Assembly: GCA_007922195.1 (NCBI GenBank)
Contig: ML682008.1
Location: 7,476,798 to 7,540,797, forward strand
Direction of reading: 5' to 3'
Length of the DNA: 64,000 nt
Origin: Podocnemis expansa
Taxonomy: Eukaryota > Chordata > Testudines > Podocnemididae
Made by a program: the position numbers and the translations under genes. The notes below the pieces were generated by a model that searched no databases, was not told the origin of the DNA, and was given only the letters and a program-made list of their open reading frames with translations. Every line of letters starts with the position of its first letter. Position 1 is the stretch's first letter. Below are positions 52,737-64,000 of this stretch, in pieces.

Positions 52737-53160
52737 CGATAATATAGTAAAAATCTAATATAGCAGAATTATAATACGGCAATTAATATTTTAATATAAA
52801 ACACACATCTACATGATTTGCTGTGATAAATTAAATCATTTACCTTATCAAAATAAACCATTCTGACATTATTGATATAAAATGTTTTAACATCACATTT
52901 CTATTTTGACAAAAGTTTGTTAGCAGCTGGAAAACTGCTTGGTGCTGGTTACAGGTGGGAGTGTAACCAGTGGTCTCTTTCTGCAGCTTTCATTGAGTTA
53001 CAATTTTTGTATATATCAGATACTTCAGTTACAGAATTAACTTTTTCAAATCCTTTTAGAACCTGCCTCAAGTACTCGGCAGCCAATTCACATAATGTGT
53101 GGAATCTGTCTCCAGTCGCCATTTAACTGACAGCTATGGCATGTCTACTGCACAATGTCA
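52737..53160. other. Unassigned AT-rich DNA
   Basis: No supported gene. The 69-codon frame at 52917-53126 has no motif. A 30-base unit containing CAGCTATGGCATGTCTACTG is repeated in tandem at 53131-53160 and 53161-53180. Confidence 0.4.
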
Positions 53161-53440
53161 CAGCTATGGCATGTCTACTGCCCTGCAATAAAAAAAAAAA
53201 ACAGGCCCCCTCCCCAAAAAACATGGCATTGAAGCTTAGAGTTTGGATCAGCTGACACAGGCTTGCAAAGCTCAAGTTCTGGGGCTAAAATAGATGTAGA
53301 TGTCTGGATTTGAGCTGGACTCAGCCTGTGACACTCAGATCCTGGGGTCCAGCTTCCAACTTTGCAGCCCTGCAGATAGTCCCCTGACCTGGGCCAACTA
53401 CAGCCATGCTACATTTTTTTTATTGCAGTGTGGACACATT
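53161..53440. mobile_element. MITE with GCAATAAAA termini
   Basis: The left end GGCATGTCTACTGCCCTGCA continues into ATAAAAAAAAAAAA, and the right end TTTTTTTATTGCAGTGTGGA plus CACATTC is its imperfect inverse. The interior (CAGGCCTGCAAAGCTCAAG-like, GGACTCAGCCTGTGAC) shows no coding capacity. Ends are approximate. Confidence 0.6.
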
Positions 53441-53619
53441 CTATGGCTTCTCTCTTCCAGCCTCTTAGCTCATGGAATCTTTCAGCTTGATCTCCAAGAT
53501 GATCCCTTGACTTAGCTTTGTCTTTTCTTATTGTTCCATCAGCATAGAAGATGCATAAGCACAGGTCCTACTGGATACCTAAGGACAGTTTCCATTGAAA
53601 CATCACCTCTGCCTCATAC

Positions 53620-54050
53620 TAAAGACAGGGCTCTGTGGAAAACCATTTCTGAACTGATAGTAGCTGTGATTGTCCCTTCTTTGCCAGGCTTAGATTAGGT
53701 CTCCTTGGCCATTTCATCAAATGTTTTGACGCCAGATTTCTTGAGTGGATTGAAGAAGCTATGGGTCCTATCAAGTCAATTGTATCTTTCACAAAGTTCT
53801 CCATTTTTTCTTCACCAGCACTTGCTATTTTCAGTAGAGATTCTTATATATCTGATATTACATGTAGTCCAGTAGGTAGCCTGATAAGCACCTTTTGATG
53901 TGATTTGGGGTCAAATGGGTTTGTCATAATATTGCTGATGACATGCTTGATAAGAGCTATAATGTGCCCTTCATCCCTCTTCAGAGCAGAGGCAAGAACT
54001 TGCTTGTGGGTTTTGTCTTTGCTACTTGTTAGCCCACTTCTTTTTCTCAT
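53620..54050 (-). pseudogene. Unidentified decayed reading frame
   Basis: Two minus-strand frames (54050-53844 and 53804-53619) are in register and separated by a single TAA at about 53841-53843, giving about 144 codons in total. Readable blocks are KRDEGHIIALIKHVISNIMT, NPFDPKSHQKVLIRLPTGLH and GEEKMENFVKDTI. I recall similar NPF...LxxLPTGxH...FVK segments in poorly characterised repeat-associated proteins of animals, but cannot name a family. Composition is ordinary for coding sequence, unlike the flanks. It may be a fragment of a transposon-borne gene. Confidence 0.4.
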
Positions 54051-56363
54051 AGCTTTGCTTATTCATAATATTAAACTGTATAATGTCATCTCCAACACTA
54101 ATGCCGATCTGTGCATAAGTATCACTGAATTAAAAACCTAGTTTCTAGAATATTTCAAAGGCTTGTACTTCAAACATAGGCAATTATACATTAAAATTTT
54201 TCAACAGACACACTAGAATCTACATGGTACATACAAGGGGAGAAGCACTGCATTTGGAATTCACATTTATCTCTCCCCTCCATGCAGTACAAACTACAGG
54301 TATACAAATTGTGTAGCTACTGGTGCACAACCTTCAGTGTGAAACTGATTTGGTCAGCAAATTTCAATTGCAAATACAAAAACCTATTATAAGCATTTGT
54401 GACAATGATGGTTATGACATATGAAAGCATTTCAAATTCATATATTACAATTCATCGATGTTCAGCATTTTTGCCATCTGCATAACCATTCTATCATATT
54501 TGAAAAAATATTTACCCATGTAAACCAATGCAAACATTTTAATACGTTGCTGTTTGGTAGCTTTGACCAATAAACATCATGTTAAGGTGTTGAAATTAAC
54601 TTGCCCGTGAAAATCAAAGGTATGATACTGTGCTTCTGGAACTATAAAAAGAATGATGCTCATTTTGGGGACCATTATTTCACTTGACTGACTAGCTTAC
54701 AGTCTATGTCATCCCTCATCCAAGCATGTGTAAAATAAGCTTTAAAATTATATGTAATGTGCGTTCATCTAGGGTGGGTACACTCAAAATCCTTTCAGGA
54801 GAATTGCCATGAGCCTCTGGTCATTCTATCCTACTGTCATGACAGCTGTAAACTGAATTCAGTCAAGACTCAGTGAAATAGGAAATGATTGATTTTATTG
54901 GTTTGACATATACTTTCGGTCTTAAACATTTGTTCTATTGCAAAGATCCTTCCCTTTCTAAACACCCACTGAATAAGCAAGCTTAAAGACTGGGCTTTCA
55001 CATCAGTGCACTCCTTCATATACTTTATAAAATATAATTCTAAGTTTCAGCATTCCAATGACAGCTCAGAGCTATGCTTGATTTTATTTTCAGTTGTGTT
55101 TTTTCTTTTACCTTTTTAAGATTTGCTAAATATCTATCTTACATCATAGAGACCCGATCCATTGCCTACGTGAGCCACCTTCTGTTGATTTCACTGCTCA
55201 GTTTTTCAGGCCTTGTGCAGATATACAAAATTCAAACCCATAAGCAAAGAACTCAGCTCAGACAGAACCCAAGAATCAAAACTGCCTCCTCTCTAAAAGT
55301 CCTAGTTACTTCAAGCCTCTCAATATCTTCAGGTACCTGAGAAAATAAATGGGTATGAACATCAACAAATGTGGGCTATTTCAGATTCAATTTCCAACTC
55401 ACAAGACCTACACAGAGAACTCCCCTTTGTCAGTAGAATTCTCTCTTTTAGATCCTCATTTCTTCAGCTATAGCACCTTTTCAGATTGTATCTACACCGA
55501 ACTGCGAGGGAAGAGAGGAAAGCTTGGTCTCCCTAGGTAGTAATTCAAATGGTTACTTCAGTTCAGGGTGTGAAAAATACACCCTGACCTATGTAGCTAG
55601 GTTAGCATAATGCCCGCTATAGAAGCAGTCATGTCAATGAAAGAGTGCTTCTGTAAACAAAGCTAACATCATTCAGGGAGGTGTAATTCCTACACCAAGA
55701 GTAAAGATCCTTCCTTTGGTGTATGCTGTGTCTACAGTACCTGGCTATATTGCCTACAAGCAGACACAGCCTCTCTCTTTGAAATAGGGATATTGCAACA
55801 GGTCCACCAGCTCTTCAGGGTTCAGCCCTTGTTCACTGCCCCAGCCTCTCCTGCTGTATTCCACAGTCACACCAGCATGGGTTCAACAATTAGATTTGAC
55901 TGGTAGTCAGGGCTCATCAGGAGCCATATAAACTTTTGCCCTTGCTTGGGTGGAATTCAAGGAGCTCAGAAACCAGCCAGGAAGCTCATAAGAAAGGACT
56001 GTAGCCAAGATAGCTGGAAAGGAGATTTTTCCTATGCTCTGGGGTATTCAGAGTGTGTTTCCTGTCTCTTAATGGCAAGTTTAAAGAAATTAGGCCAGAT
56101 TTCCTTGTAGACATCTGGCTCTTCACAGCCCTTAGTAAAACACAAGAAAGCTGCTGGATCTCCCAGCTGGATATTCTCCTGGTTGTACGGGTATCCCTAG
56201 CAAGTATAGAAATGAAGTAGCCTGCGAATACACTGCATTTTCCTGAAGATCCCAGCATCATGGACATGCCAGATGTCTGGGATGAAGATATGCCTGGCAT
56301 ACACTGCACTCCAGCAGTCTTCAAGGGCCAGATGATTGCTTGGAGCAGACAAGAATGTAGTAA
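54051..56363. other. Unassigned AT-rich DNA
   Basis: No supported gene or repeat over about 2.3 kb. Frames up to 112 codons (55986-56324) show no motif. Confidence 0.4.
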
Positions 56364-56371
56364 GATGTTAG

Positions 56372-56802
56372 CAAGGGCAGATTACCACATAAGCCAATGT
56401 GGCCCATGCCCAGTAGCTCACCAGAATGTAGGGGTCCCTCTCCCCTGCTGGCAGCCTGGCACTGAGATGGGGACCAGGGCGGGCCAGCCCAGAGGCTGTT
56501 ACCTGAGCCCCTGCCCAGTCTCTAGGTTGACCAATCTGCCCCCGGGGATGGGACAGGCCAGCCAGCAGCCTGACTGGTCAGCCCAAGGGAGTGGCAGGGC
56601 CAACTGCTGCGTGTACAGTACAGGTTCAGGCACTGCATGTGCCAACTGGCCCCACCAGCCCCAGGGGCTGATGAGCCAGGCCACAGCTGGCCTGTGGCCT
56701 TAGCTACCCATCCCCCAGCACTGGCCCACTGGGGGGTCCCCAGTGAGAGGGGGCCCACTGGTGGGGAGGCCCAGGGGCGCTGTGGCCCCTGATCCACCAG
56801 TG
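56372..56802. mobile_element. Probable GC-rich hAT-like element, 431 bp
   Basis: The left end CAAGGGCAGATTACCACATA and the right end GGCCCCTGATCCACCAGTG are weakly inverted. Flanks GATGTTAG (56364-56371) and AAAGTTAG (56803-56810) match at 6 of 8. Composition jumps to GC-rich, as in the hATs at 6821 and 29235. Overlapping frames on both strands are artefacts. Confidence 0.5.
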
Positions 56803-56838
56803 AAAGTTAGAGTATAAGGTAAGAATGGACAAATAGAA

Positions 56839-57490
56839 ATGTCCAGGTGTTAGTCCATGGCCTAGCAAAATAATCTAAAACAGTAAGCCTGAGCTGAATA
56901 AACGATCAAGCTGGCAGAAGTCAAGTTGTAAAAGTTTGATGTCACTGAAATTAGCAAGAAACAAGCTGAAACTGCAATAATAAGCATAAAGTGTTGAAAA
57001 GTACCTTGAGGAAGGAGGTGTTGGGTTAGCCTAGCACCAAAGAGATAAGGAGAGATGTTTTGCCCAAACTGTCCCAGAATAGGGATGTTTCGGCTAAACC
57101 ATGACATCTTGATGTATGGAGCTGTGTAGTGGTACACTGACCACATAAGGTAATGGATGGCATTAGGAAGAGTGTGTGAACCAATCAAGGTGATTTTGTG
57201 TGCTAAAGAAAGTAGTTGCTGGTAGCAAAGCAAATGGTTCAAACAGTGTATAAAAGTAGGAGTCTGGGAGACTGGATTTCATGCAGTCGAGGGGAGTAGT
57301 CATCCTGCCATTAGTTGAGCTGTTCCATTGCATTGTGAGAACAAATGCTGTCAGAACTCCTGTTGACATAGGTCACGTACCATTGCAATACATTGCAATA
57401 AAGTCTACTCTGGTGCCTTCATTTCTACAAAGATCCATGGTCACATTGGTTTCTTCAGTCATCAGTGTTACCTGGGCAGGAACACATGCA
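56839..57490 (+). mobile_element. Probable solo LTR of an endogenous retrovirus-type element
   Basis: The order of promoter and processing signals on the + strand is that of a retroviral LTR: a CCAAT box (GAACCAATCAAGG, about 57178), a TATA box (GTGTATAAAAGTAGG, about 57247), and about 145 bases later a poly(A) signal (GCAATAAAGTCTACTC, about 57397), then a T/C-rich stretch. It would start near TGTCCAGGTG. No internal retroviral coding sequence and no second LTR are seen. The outer limits and target duplication are not established. Confidence 0.5.
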
Positions 57491-58192
57491 GGCAGCCAAA
57501 CAGGCAGCCATGATGGATGCTGAACAACGCAGCTAAGAGTACCTCTTGCCTGGCATACCACAGAGAGCAACTGGAATAGTTTCTTTTCAAGTATTCTTCC
57601 CTTCTACAACAGTGACTGGCCCAAAGTAAGCCATGTAAGGCCAGGAAGTGTGATAGCAGCCCCACTCCATTGCTCATCATGGGAATGGTCAACCACAATC
57701 ATGCCTTCAGTTAATTTTCTTTCGTGCTCATAAATAACTGACAAATGGCTTCTAATTCCTACCCCTGTACATTTCTGAAAATTCTCACCAAAATAGTTTA
57801 TAACACCAACTGTTCACATTGTTTATTGGCTCCTGGTTGTTCTTGGTCTATGACTGGCCACCTGAGTTAGAGAAATATTTTTTTGTTATGGGATGGCTTC
57901 TCATTTTTAAATAGGAATCAATAGCAAATCATTCAATTTACAGTGCATCTCTTCAGGAATAGCAGTTCATGCTCAGTTTCACAAAACTTCCAGAATTCAC
58001 AAATGTTTCTAGCACTGAAGCAGCAGTTTTCTGAATATTTGCAACTCACTAATAAGACATCACTGTGATTAACAGCATAGAAAACTCACATTTGCTTATG
58101 AAACCAGTCAGAGAACTATATTGATACTATTTGTCTAGCTCTGTCTGTTACATTAACGCCACATAATTTTCAGTGGATGATAACATGTTATC

Positions 58193-58194
<2 letters not shown>
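57491..58194. other. Unassigned AT-rich DNA
   Basis: No supported gene or repeat. The 76-codon minus frame at 57468-57698 has no motif. Confidence 0.4.

Positions 58195-58240
<46 letters not shown>
58195..58240 (+). repeat. (TAA)n microsatellite
   Basis: About 15 uninterrupted ATA/TAA units followed by AATAAATAAA. The length and purity suggest a polymorphic locus. Confidence 0.95.
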
Positions 58241-58242
<2 letters not shown>

Positions 58243-60183
58243 ACTATCCTGATTTTCTGGTAAGAGCTATGGATGAAAACCAGACATTTGCTTAGCTACC
58301 TATGTGTGATTTATCATTTTAGGTAATTTCAATTGAAAATATAGTTAGGGATATCTGATAGATCTCATAATTTTATGTCTATATAAGCAGCAGATTTTCA
58401 TACACAACAGAGTATACCAAGGCCAATGATAGCTAATCTGTGTGTTGCAGAGAGCTGTACAAAATAGAAGCTGTCAGTTTCTAGTAAGCTTTAACTGAGT
58501 CTTTCTGAGCCTTCTGACTTCTCAGTATAAATTGGGCTTAGTGATTTGAGCCTTTCCTTCTAAGGAAGCAATTCACAGCTGGATTTTTGAACTTGCTTTC
58601 ATTGAAATATAGTTCATATTCTCAATTTTATTTAATCTCTTTCCTTTCTTTTAAATATTTTATTCCTTGTTCAAAATCATTATTTGGAGAAGGAATATCT
58701 GGGAATGCAAATGCTTCATCTCAGACAACAGGAATTGTATTAAAGATCCTGTTTATCATGTGCTCTACCCAACCAAAAAATTAAAAATCTATGCTCACTA
58801 TAATTTGTGTAGTCCCCCCTTCCCCCCCAATGGAACTGGGTTTTTAAAAGTCACTTGTACGCTTAGCCTTATTTGGGCTAAATCTTGTTGTTCTTACTAC
58901 CTTGTTTTCCTTATTCTGACAACACTCCTATTATTATGACTCCATTCAGACTCATTACACATTTCCAACTTCCTAGGAGCAAACCAGAGACAGAATCAAA
59001 ATGAGGGAGGCAAGCAAATTAACACAGAAAGAAGCTTAAAATGATATAGGCCTCATGCCTTTGTGATCTTCAGTCTTTCAGCTAACTCAGTGAATCTGTA
59101 TATGATATGCAGAATATCAGCAATAGGACAAAGTGGTGAGAAAAGTGGGTTTATGTGGAAAGAAGGCATATGTGGATTCAGTGTTTTTGCAGATCTAATC
59201 CTTTATTTACATGACTATCTATGGACATAGGAACCTAGAATTAAGCAGCCATTTTTTAAAAAGTTTGCCATCATTGTTACTGTTAATTATTTGATTTTAT
59301 ATTGCTGGAGAAAATGATACCCCAGTATTTTTTTTAGAACAGAATAGAAATACAAAATGTAAGATCTTTTAAAAAGCTTTAGGGTTTTACTCTAGTTTTG
59401 TATCAACTTTTTAAGGGTTTTATTTCAGCCCCAAATTACTCCTACATTTAACAATAATTCTCTCACCGTGCTTTATGCCAGAGTTTGGATTCTGTCTCCC
59501 AGAGGGAATAAGACAAAAATACAAACACCGTGTAAGACAGTCTGTCACTGGTGCTGTCAAGAAATATTTTATTTCTTCTATTTCATATTTTGAATGTGAT
59601 TTCTGTTCAGCAAATTAATGTGCCTTTCAAATGCTTTGTTGAAACAGAGAGATTCCTAAAGCATTATGGAAGTTGTGCCACAAAAAAAGAAAAAAAAGTA
59701 AAACCAGCCTGTATGCATTTTCCTATGCTAATAAAAGCAGCATTATTTTGCACTGACTTTTAAAATATTTTAGAATCTTTGTTTTCACCTTTCTTCTGGC
59801 TGCTATATCAGAGTTCACACAGTTGAGAACACAAGGCTGCATCCTGCAAACACTTTATTTACAGTAAGTAGATACATTGCTTTTCATGGCACTGCTCATT
59901 TGCGTTATGGCACTCAGCTATAAGAGTAATTGCAGCTTTGGGTGTGGCTTATCACCTTGCAGGGTTTGTCAACACTAAGTTTTTTCTAACTTTATGTACT
60001 ACTTTCATGAAGGGTAGCACATCATGTCCCAGCCCAGACCCTTTTATTCTAGAAATCAGCTTAGGAAAGAATAAATCCATTGGTATACTGGGACAAACAC
60101 GTGGGGCTTGTCCACCCAGGTGATTTGACATTATCTTCCCCTGTAAGCTGTTCCCCAGTGTTTGAATCTTTACAACTGTTTTG
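58241..60183. other. Unassigned AT-rich DNA
   Basis: No supported gene or repeat over about 1.9 kb. All frames are short (at most 90 codons) and featureless. Confidence 0.45.
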
Positions 60184-60260
60184 ATTTGCTCTGACAGTGT
60201 GACCTGTTCCCATGTCTTACACCCCCCTGCATTTATTTCCTCCCATTCTGTAAGTTACTC
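60184..60260 (+). repeat. PLE 3' UTR fragment
   Basis: GATTTGCTCTGACAGTGTGA, CCTGTTCCCATGTCTTACAC and CCCATTCTGTAAGTT are the PLE 3' UTR block also present in reverse at 24360-24441 and 9830-9905. The terminal tail itself is missing. Confidence 0.85.
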
Positions 60261-60397
60261 CTAGAGAAGAAACTTATAACATCCCATATAATGTCACTAT
60301 ACATATTTTAACAAGCTTTACATGAGTATATACTGCATCTACATTAGGGAGTTGTGATGGCATAGACTCTATAGTGGAGACACAGCTTTGGTATTGT

Positions 60398-60700
60398 GGG
60401 GTATGTCTACACAGGTGGCTCTGTTTAATTGACTTAGGGTGTCCACATTCAAAACTCCTGTAGACTGCCCACGTCCACAATGGCACCTGATAGGTCAATA
60501 TAGTTCTTAAATTGACCTATTAAGTCAACTTAAGGGCTATGCCCATCTACACTGGCTTAAGTTGACTTAATAAGGTCAATTTAAGTGTTAAGTTGACTTT
60601 AAGAGATGTTGTTATTCAGTTGACTTAAGGAAGTGCTTAAGTCAACTTAATAAATTCCTAATGTGGACACAGTTTTCCTTAGGTCGACTTAAGGAAGGTT
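60398..60700. mobile_element. Harbinger-like MITE, family A, right end lost
   Basis: It starts GGGTATGTCTACACAGG and contains TTAAGTTGACTTAATAAGG and GCTTAAGTCAACTTAATAAA blocks. The end near 60700 (TTAGGTCGACTTAAGGAAGG) lacks the inverted terminus. Confidence 0.8.
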
Positions 60701-62790
60701 AGAAAAGGAACAAAAGTTTCTGAGTTCCATTCCTGGTCTTGCCACATATTTCTGAATGAGCTTGGACAAGTCACTTAGGCAGACATTTTCAAAATAGGTT
60801 CTCAAAGTATGGATTTTTGTGTCTAAATTTACCCACCTAAGTCTGACAGTTATCTAGTCTCCATTTCCCAATCTGCAAGGTAAGTTTACTGATACTTTGC
60901 TTCTTCATAAAGATCTTGTGAGCCTTAATTAATTGCGTGTAGTAAGCCTCAGGTCTTCTGAAGTCCAGTACCGTTTATTTCAGTAGGGCTAGGTCTTCAC
61001 CCTATTGTGATAATCGGAAATGGAGTAATTTTCAAACTATTGATGCAAAGTGGGTCAGGGAAACAGATATGGGTGCCCATACTTTAGTCAGCTAAAGTTA
61101 TTCAAATGTATCTTCATCTTTGCTTCCCATACTCCCACACTTAATTAAAATATTCTTACTAAGGTTCAGCGCACCTGGATGGATGACTCTTAATTGAAAG
61201 TGAAACAGTTGGCTTTCAGTAGTATAGAAATACAAGCTATGTATCACATTTTTAAAAACTTTGCTTTATATATTCACTTAAGGCTTCTGAAACGTGATGA
61301 GTGGAATTATTGATAGATGGGAAAATGATTAAAATGAAATAGTTAATAAACTGCTTAAAAGTTTTAAATCTTACTTTCTTTTGAAGCTGACAAGGTAGGA
61401 GTGTGCAGTATTTTGAATTAATTATTTAAGATCACTTATTAATAATTTGTTTGCTATATCTTTTATGAGTCTTTTCATTTGAAAATTTTTGCATTATCTT
61501 ATCAAGCAATCTGTTGCCCTTGGCTTATTTTGTAGCAATAAAACTTAATTGCATTTTTATTTTTCACCCTACCTTCAGTACCCTTGTTTGTCTGATGTAG
61601 AGTATGTGACTTACTACAGCCTTTTTGATCATGATGCCTGGATTATTGACTAGCTGTCAAAAGAAGGGTTATCACCAGTGATTTTCTCAACTCTGCTATT
61701 GATTATGTGCCCTAACAACAGAAGCAGCTTCGCAATAATTTTAATTCCCAAATCAATAGGTCATTGGTTCCTGTTCAGTGGAAGAACAGGGAGTTTTTAG
61801 CAGCTCACTAAAAGAGTAAAAAAAAATAAAAAGTACAAGATGCATTAAATAAAAGTATTCTTAAGCAATTATTTATGACATTTCTAGCAAGCAGTTTTAT
61901 GTGGATACTGTTTGATTGATCAGAGTTCCTGAAATATCACATTGTATGGTTTCAATTTGCATCACATTCCTTTAAAATCAATAGGTATAATCATTCTTAT
62001 TTCTCTTTTCCTGCTCCACAGGAGAGACACCATTCATCTCCCTTCCATTATTTAACTTAGCTACTGGATATTGTAAAACTATTAGTCACACCTCAGTGTG
62101 TCGCTTTGTACTATTGTCTTGGAATACTTGTCAGAATCCATCACTGATAACAAAACTTTTACTGGCAGTTTAATGCAAAGAAGGGAAGGCAAAATGGATT
62201 CAGATTTTGAACATGCTGAGAGTTAGAGTATATTTGGCTCAGGACTTCTCCAGCTTTTTGGTTACCAACAAAAGCTGGTAGCAGTTAAATCTCCTGATCT
62301 CCACCTACTTTTCTTGGTCATGAACTAGTAGACAATAAAATTTTCCCAGAGTCCTTTCTCCTTATCTCTGTGTAAGGGGGAACTCTGATGATTTCTGCTC
62401 CTTTGGCCTTTGTAGCAAATGTGAAGAAGAAATCCCTTTTTCTGAGTTCCAAAGTGCCTAATCAATGTACCCACAGATGAAGGGGTAAGAGAAATAGCAC
62501 TGCAGCCAGAAAGATACCACCAATAGAGTTTTAGATAACCACAAATGCCACTTGAGAACCTATTAGTAGGTGGCAATATAGTTAGTGCTCCATACAGAAC
62601 CCCCAAGAAATCCTTAAATATAAGCCAGTTAGTTAAAGAATTGCAAAAGTCTGAAATCTTTCTTATTTTGGTGCAAAAATCATATCTTAGACCAGTTTTC
62701 ATGGCATGGATTATATAGCAGGAGACGATAAAGTCAGGTTTAAGTCCTGTGATCCCAGATCACAGCTGCAGAAATTCTGTTCTGTGTATT
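60701..62790. other. Unassigned AT-rich DNA
   Basis: No recognised repeat over about 2.1 kb. The 125-codon minus frame at 62325-62702 is the longest open stretch but shows no motif I know, and I do not call it a gene. Confidence 0.4.
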
Positions 62791-62798
62791 CCATAGAG

Positions 62799-63007
62799 CA
62801 GTGGTTTCCACCCTTTTCTCAGCTGTGGCACACCTTGATACCATTAATTATTTTTAGGCACACCATCATATAGTCTCCAAATGAACTCATGAATATTCAT
62901 GAGCCAATCTAGAACTTTTTGTGTAGTTTTTCAAAAAATTCCATGGCACACCTGCTCAGGACTGAGGGCACACCTGTGTGCTGTGGCACGTTAGTTGGGA
63001 AACACTG
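62799..63007. mobile_element. hAT-type MITE, 209 bp, same family as 23943-24158
   Basis: CAGTGGTTTCCACCCTTTTC and AGTTGGGAAACACTG are inverted ends. Flanks CCATAGAG and CTGTAGAG match at 6 of 8. Shared interior: GGCACACCTTGATACC, AATGAACTCATGAATATTCA and AAAAAATTCCATGGCACACC. Confidence 0.85.
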
Positions 63008-63235
63008 CTGTAGAGGACTAATACGTTGTATTTCCATGCTTCTTCCTTCCAGAATCTCAAAGTGTTTTATAAACAACTAAATTGCACACTCTGTTTCATC
63101 CATTGATCTAGAATAGCTAATAAATTATTCCTCACAAACTTGGAGCATCCAGAGGAACTAACTTTTCAAGCATGATTAAGGAGTTAACTATAGACAGTTT
63201 ATAGCTAAGAGGTAACCAACAAAGTCAATGATAAA

Positions 63236-63405
63236 GGCTAAGTCTACACTAAGGGCAGCAAACTCATTGCCATCAGTTTGATCTTCTGGTTCCATTGACT
63301 GGTCAGTCAAGACCCACTCAATTTATCTGGAATTTGATTTAGTAACTCCAACACTTAATCAATGGGATGGCATTTCCCTTCAACTCAGCACAGTGGAGAC
63401 AGAGA
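63236..63405. mobile_element. Small Harbinger-like MITE, family C
   Basis: It starts GGCTAAGTCTACACTAAGG and ends near CAGTGGAGACAGAGAG, a plausible inverted terminus. It aligns with 46741-46895 along most of its length. About 170 bp and non-coding. Confidence 0.6.
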
Positions 63406-63755
63406 GGTAAGTAAGCTTTAGAGAGTCAAAGAGAGATACACAAGTTACTTTATATAGCAGTAATCATAGACAAGGCCTCTGTCTACAAACATTTAAAGGG
63501 TATAAGGGTATAAGAAGTGAAGAATGAGAAATATTGAGAGTGATGAATGGGAATAAGAAGGAATTAAGACAGTTAGAATTTAATTATTGTAGAAAACAAC
63601 CTGTATTTCAACCTGAAGATGAAAACTTGCTCAAGAAGTGATGGAAGCCCCATGGCTTGGGTCATTTAAAACTATGTAGTCCTTCTACCAGGTGACCACA
63701 GCAGGAAGGGATGGATTCAATAGCTAGTTTCCTTTTAACAGTATGGAGCAGAACA
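63406..63755. other. Unassigned AT-rich DNA
   Basis: No gene or repeat recognised. Confidence 0.4.
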
Positions 63756-64000
63756 GGTATGTCTACAGTGGAGCCTGATTTCATCTTAACCTTTCTAAAG
63801 TCGACCTAAGGAAAGCTCTGTCCACATTGGGAATTTATTAAGCCAACTTAAGTGCTTCCTTAAGTTGACTTAATACCACCACTTCAGAAGGTCAACTTAA
63901 CACATAAGTTGACTTAAACCAGTGTAGACGGGGCATAGTCCTTAAGTTGACATTAAGTCAACAGTGTAACCACACCAGGTGTCAGGCCCTAGACCTGCTT
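63756..64000. mobile_element. Harbinger-like MITE, family A, at the window edge
   Basis: GGTATGTCTACAGTGG is followed by AAGCCAACTTAAGTGC, CCTTAAGTTGACTTAATACC and AACCAGTGTAGACGGGGCAT, the same plan as 52280-52736 and 60398-60700. The right end may be near 63980 or beyond the window. Confidence 0.75.

Noticed and set aside
62325..62702. 125-codon minus-strand frame as a gene
   Set aside because: No recognisable motif, no supporting structure and AT-rich surroundings; length is within chance for 64 kb.

Overview
This is a 64-kb window of vertebrate nuclear DNA with no host protein-coding gene that I can support. It reads as a repeat graveyard: CR1 LINEs, Penelope-like elements (PLEs), hAT and PIF/Harbinger DNA transposons, tRNA-derived SINE pieces and LTR-like pieces, set in AT-rich unique-looking DNA. 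CR1 dominance with a recently intact copy, abundant PLE 3' tails and many Harbinger MITEs beginning GG(G/C)TATGTCTACACT together suggest a sauropsid, most likely a turtle. That taxonomic call is an inference from repeat content.

Layout. 0-12 kb: a CR1 3' fragment; a composite hAT (2100-5777) holding a MITE and a PLE tail; a second hAT of similar type (6821-7392); a 5'-truncated PLE (about 9719-11125) abutting an LTR-like unit. 12-22 kb: two copies of an older CR1 subfamily (one carrying a small hAT), tRNA-SINE fragments, and a pseudogene of the FBXL3/FBXL21 F-box family (17041-18046). 22-28 kb: a dense nest of hATs (three levels at 24754-26817) and three pairs of PLE tails in inverted orientation. 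28-33 kb: MITEs, further PLE and GC-rich hAT pieces.

32-39 kb is a Russian doll. An old minus-strand CR1 was split by a Harbinger transposon (33245-37518) with two convergent genes (Myb/SANT-like on +, transposase on -). The Harbinger was later split by a younger CR1 (35096-36213). The old CR1 also carries a MITE (38289-38755).

42.8-46.1 kb holds the best preserved element: a CR1 with an uninterrupted ORF2 (endonuclease plus reverse transcriptase, all expected catalytic residues present) and the C-terminal end of ORF1. 47.7-51.3 kb has a second CR1 on the + strand, a MITE arm, a second PLE with RT, GIY-YIG and 3' tail, and a CR1 3' end. 52-64 kb is mostly quiet, with MITEs, small hATs, a probable solo retroviral-type LTR, a (TAA)n microsatellite and one unidentified decayed reading frame.

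The elements interact by nesting and probably by cross-mobilisation: MITE families with quite different bodies carry the same terminus as the decayed Harbinger. Boundaries given with target-site duplications are read directly; others are approximate. Almost all remaining open frames above 60 codons look like chance or fall inside repeats.
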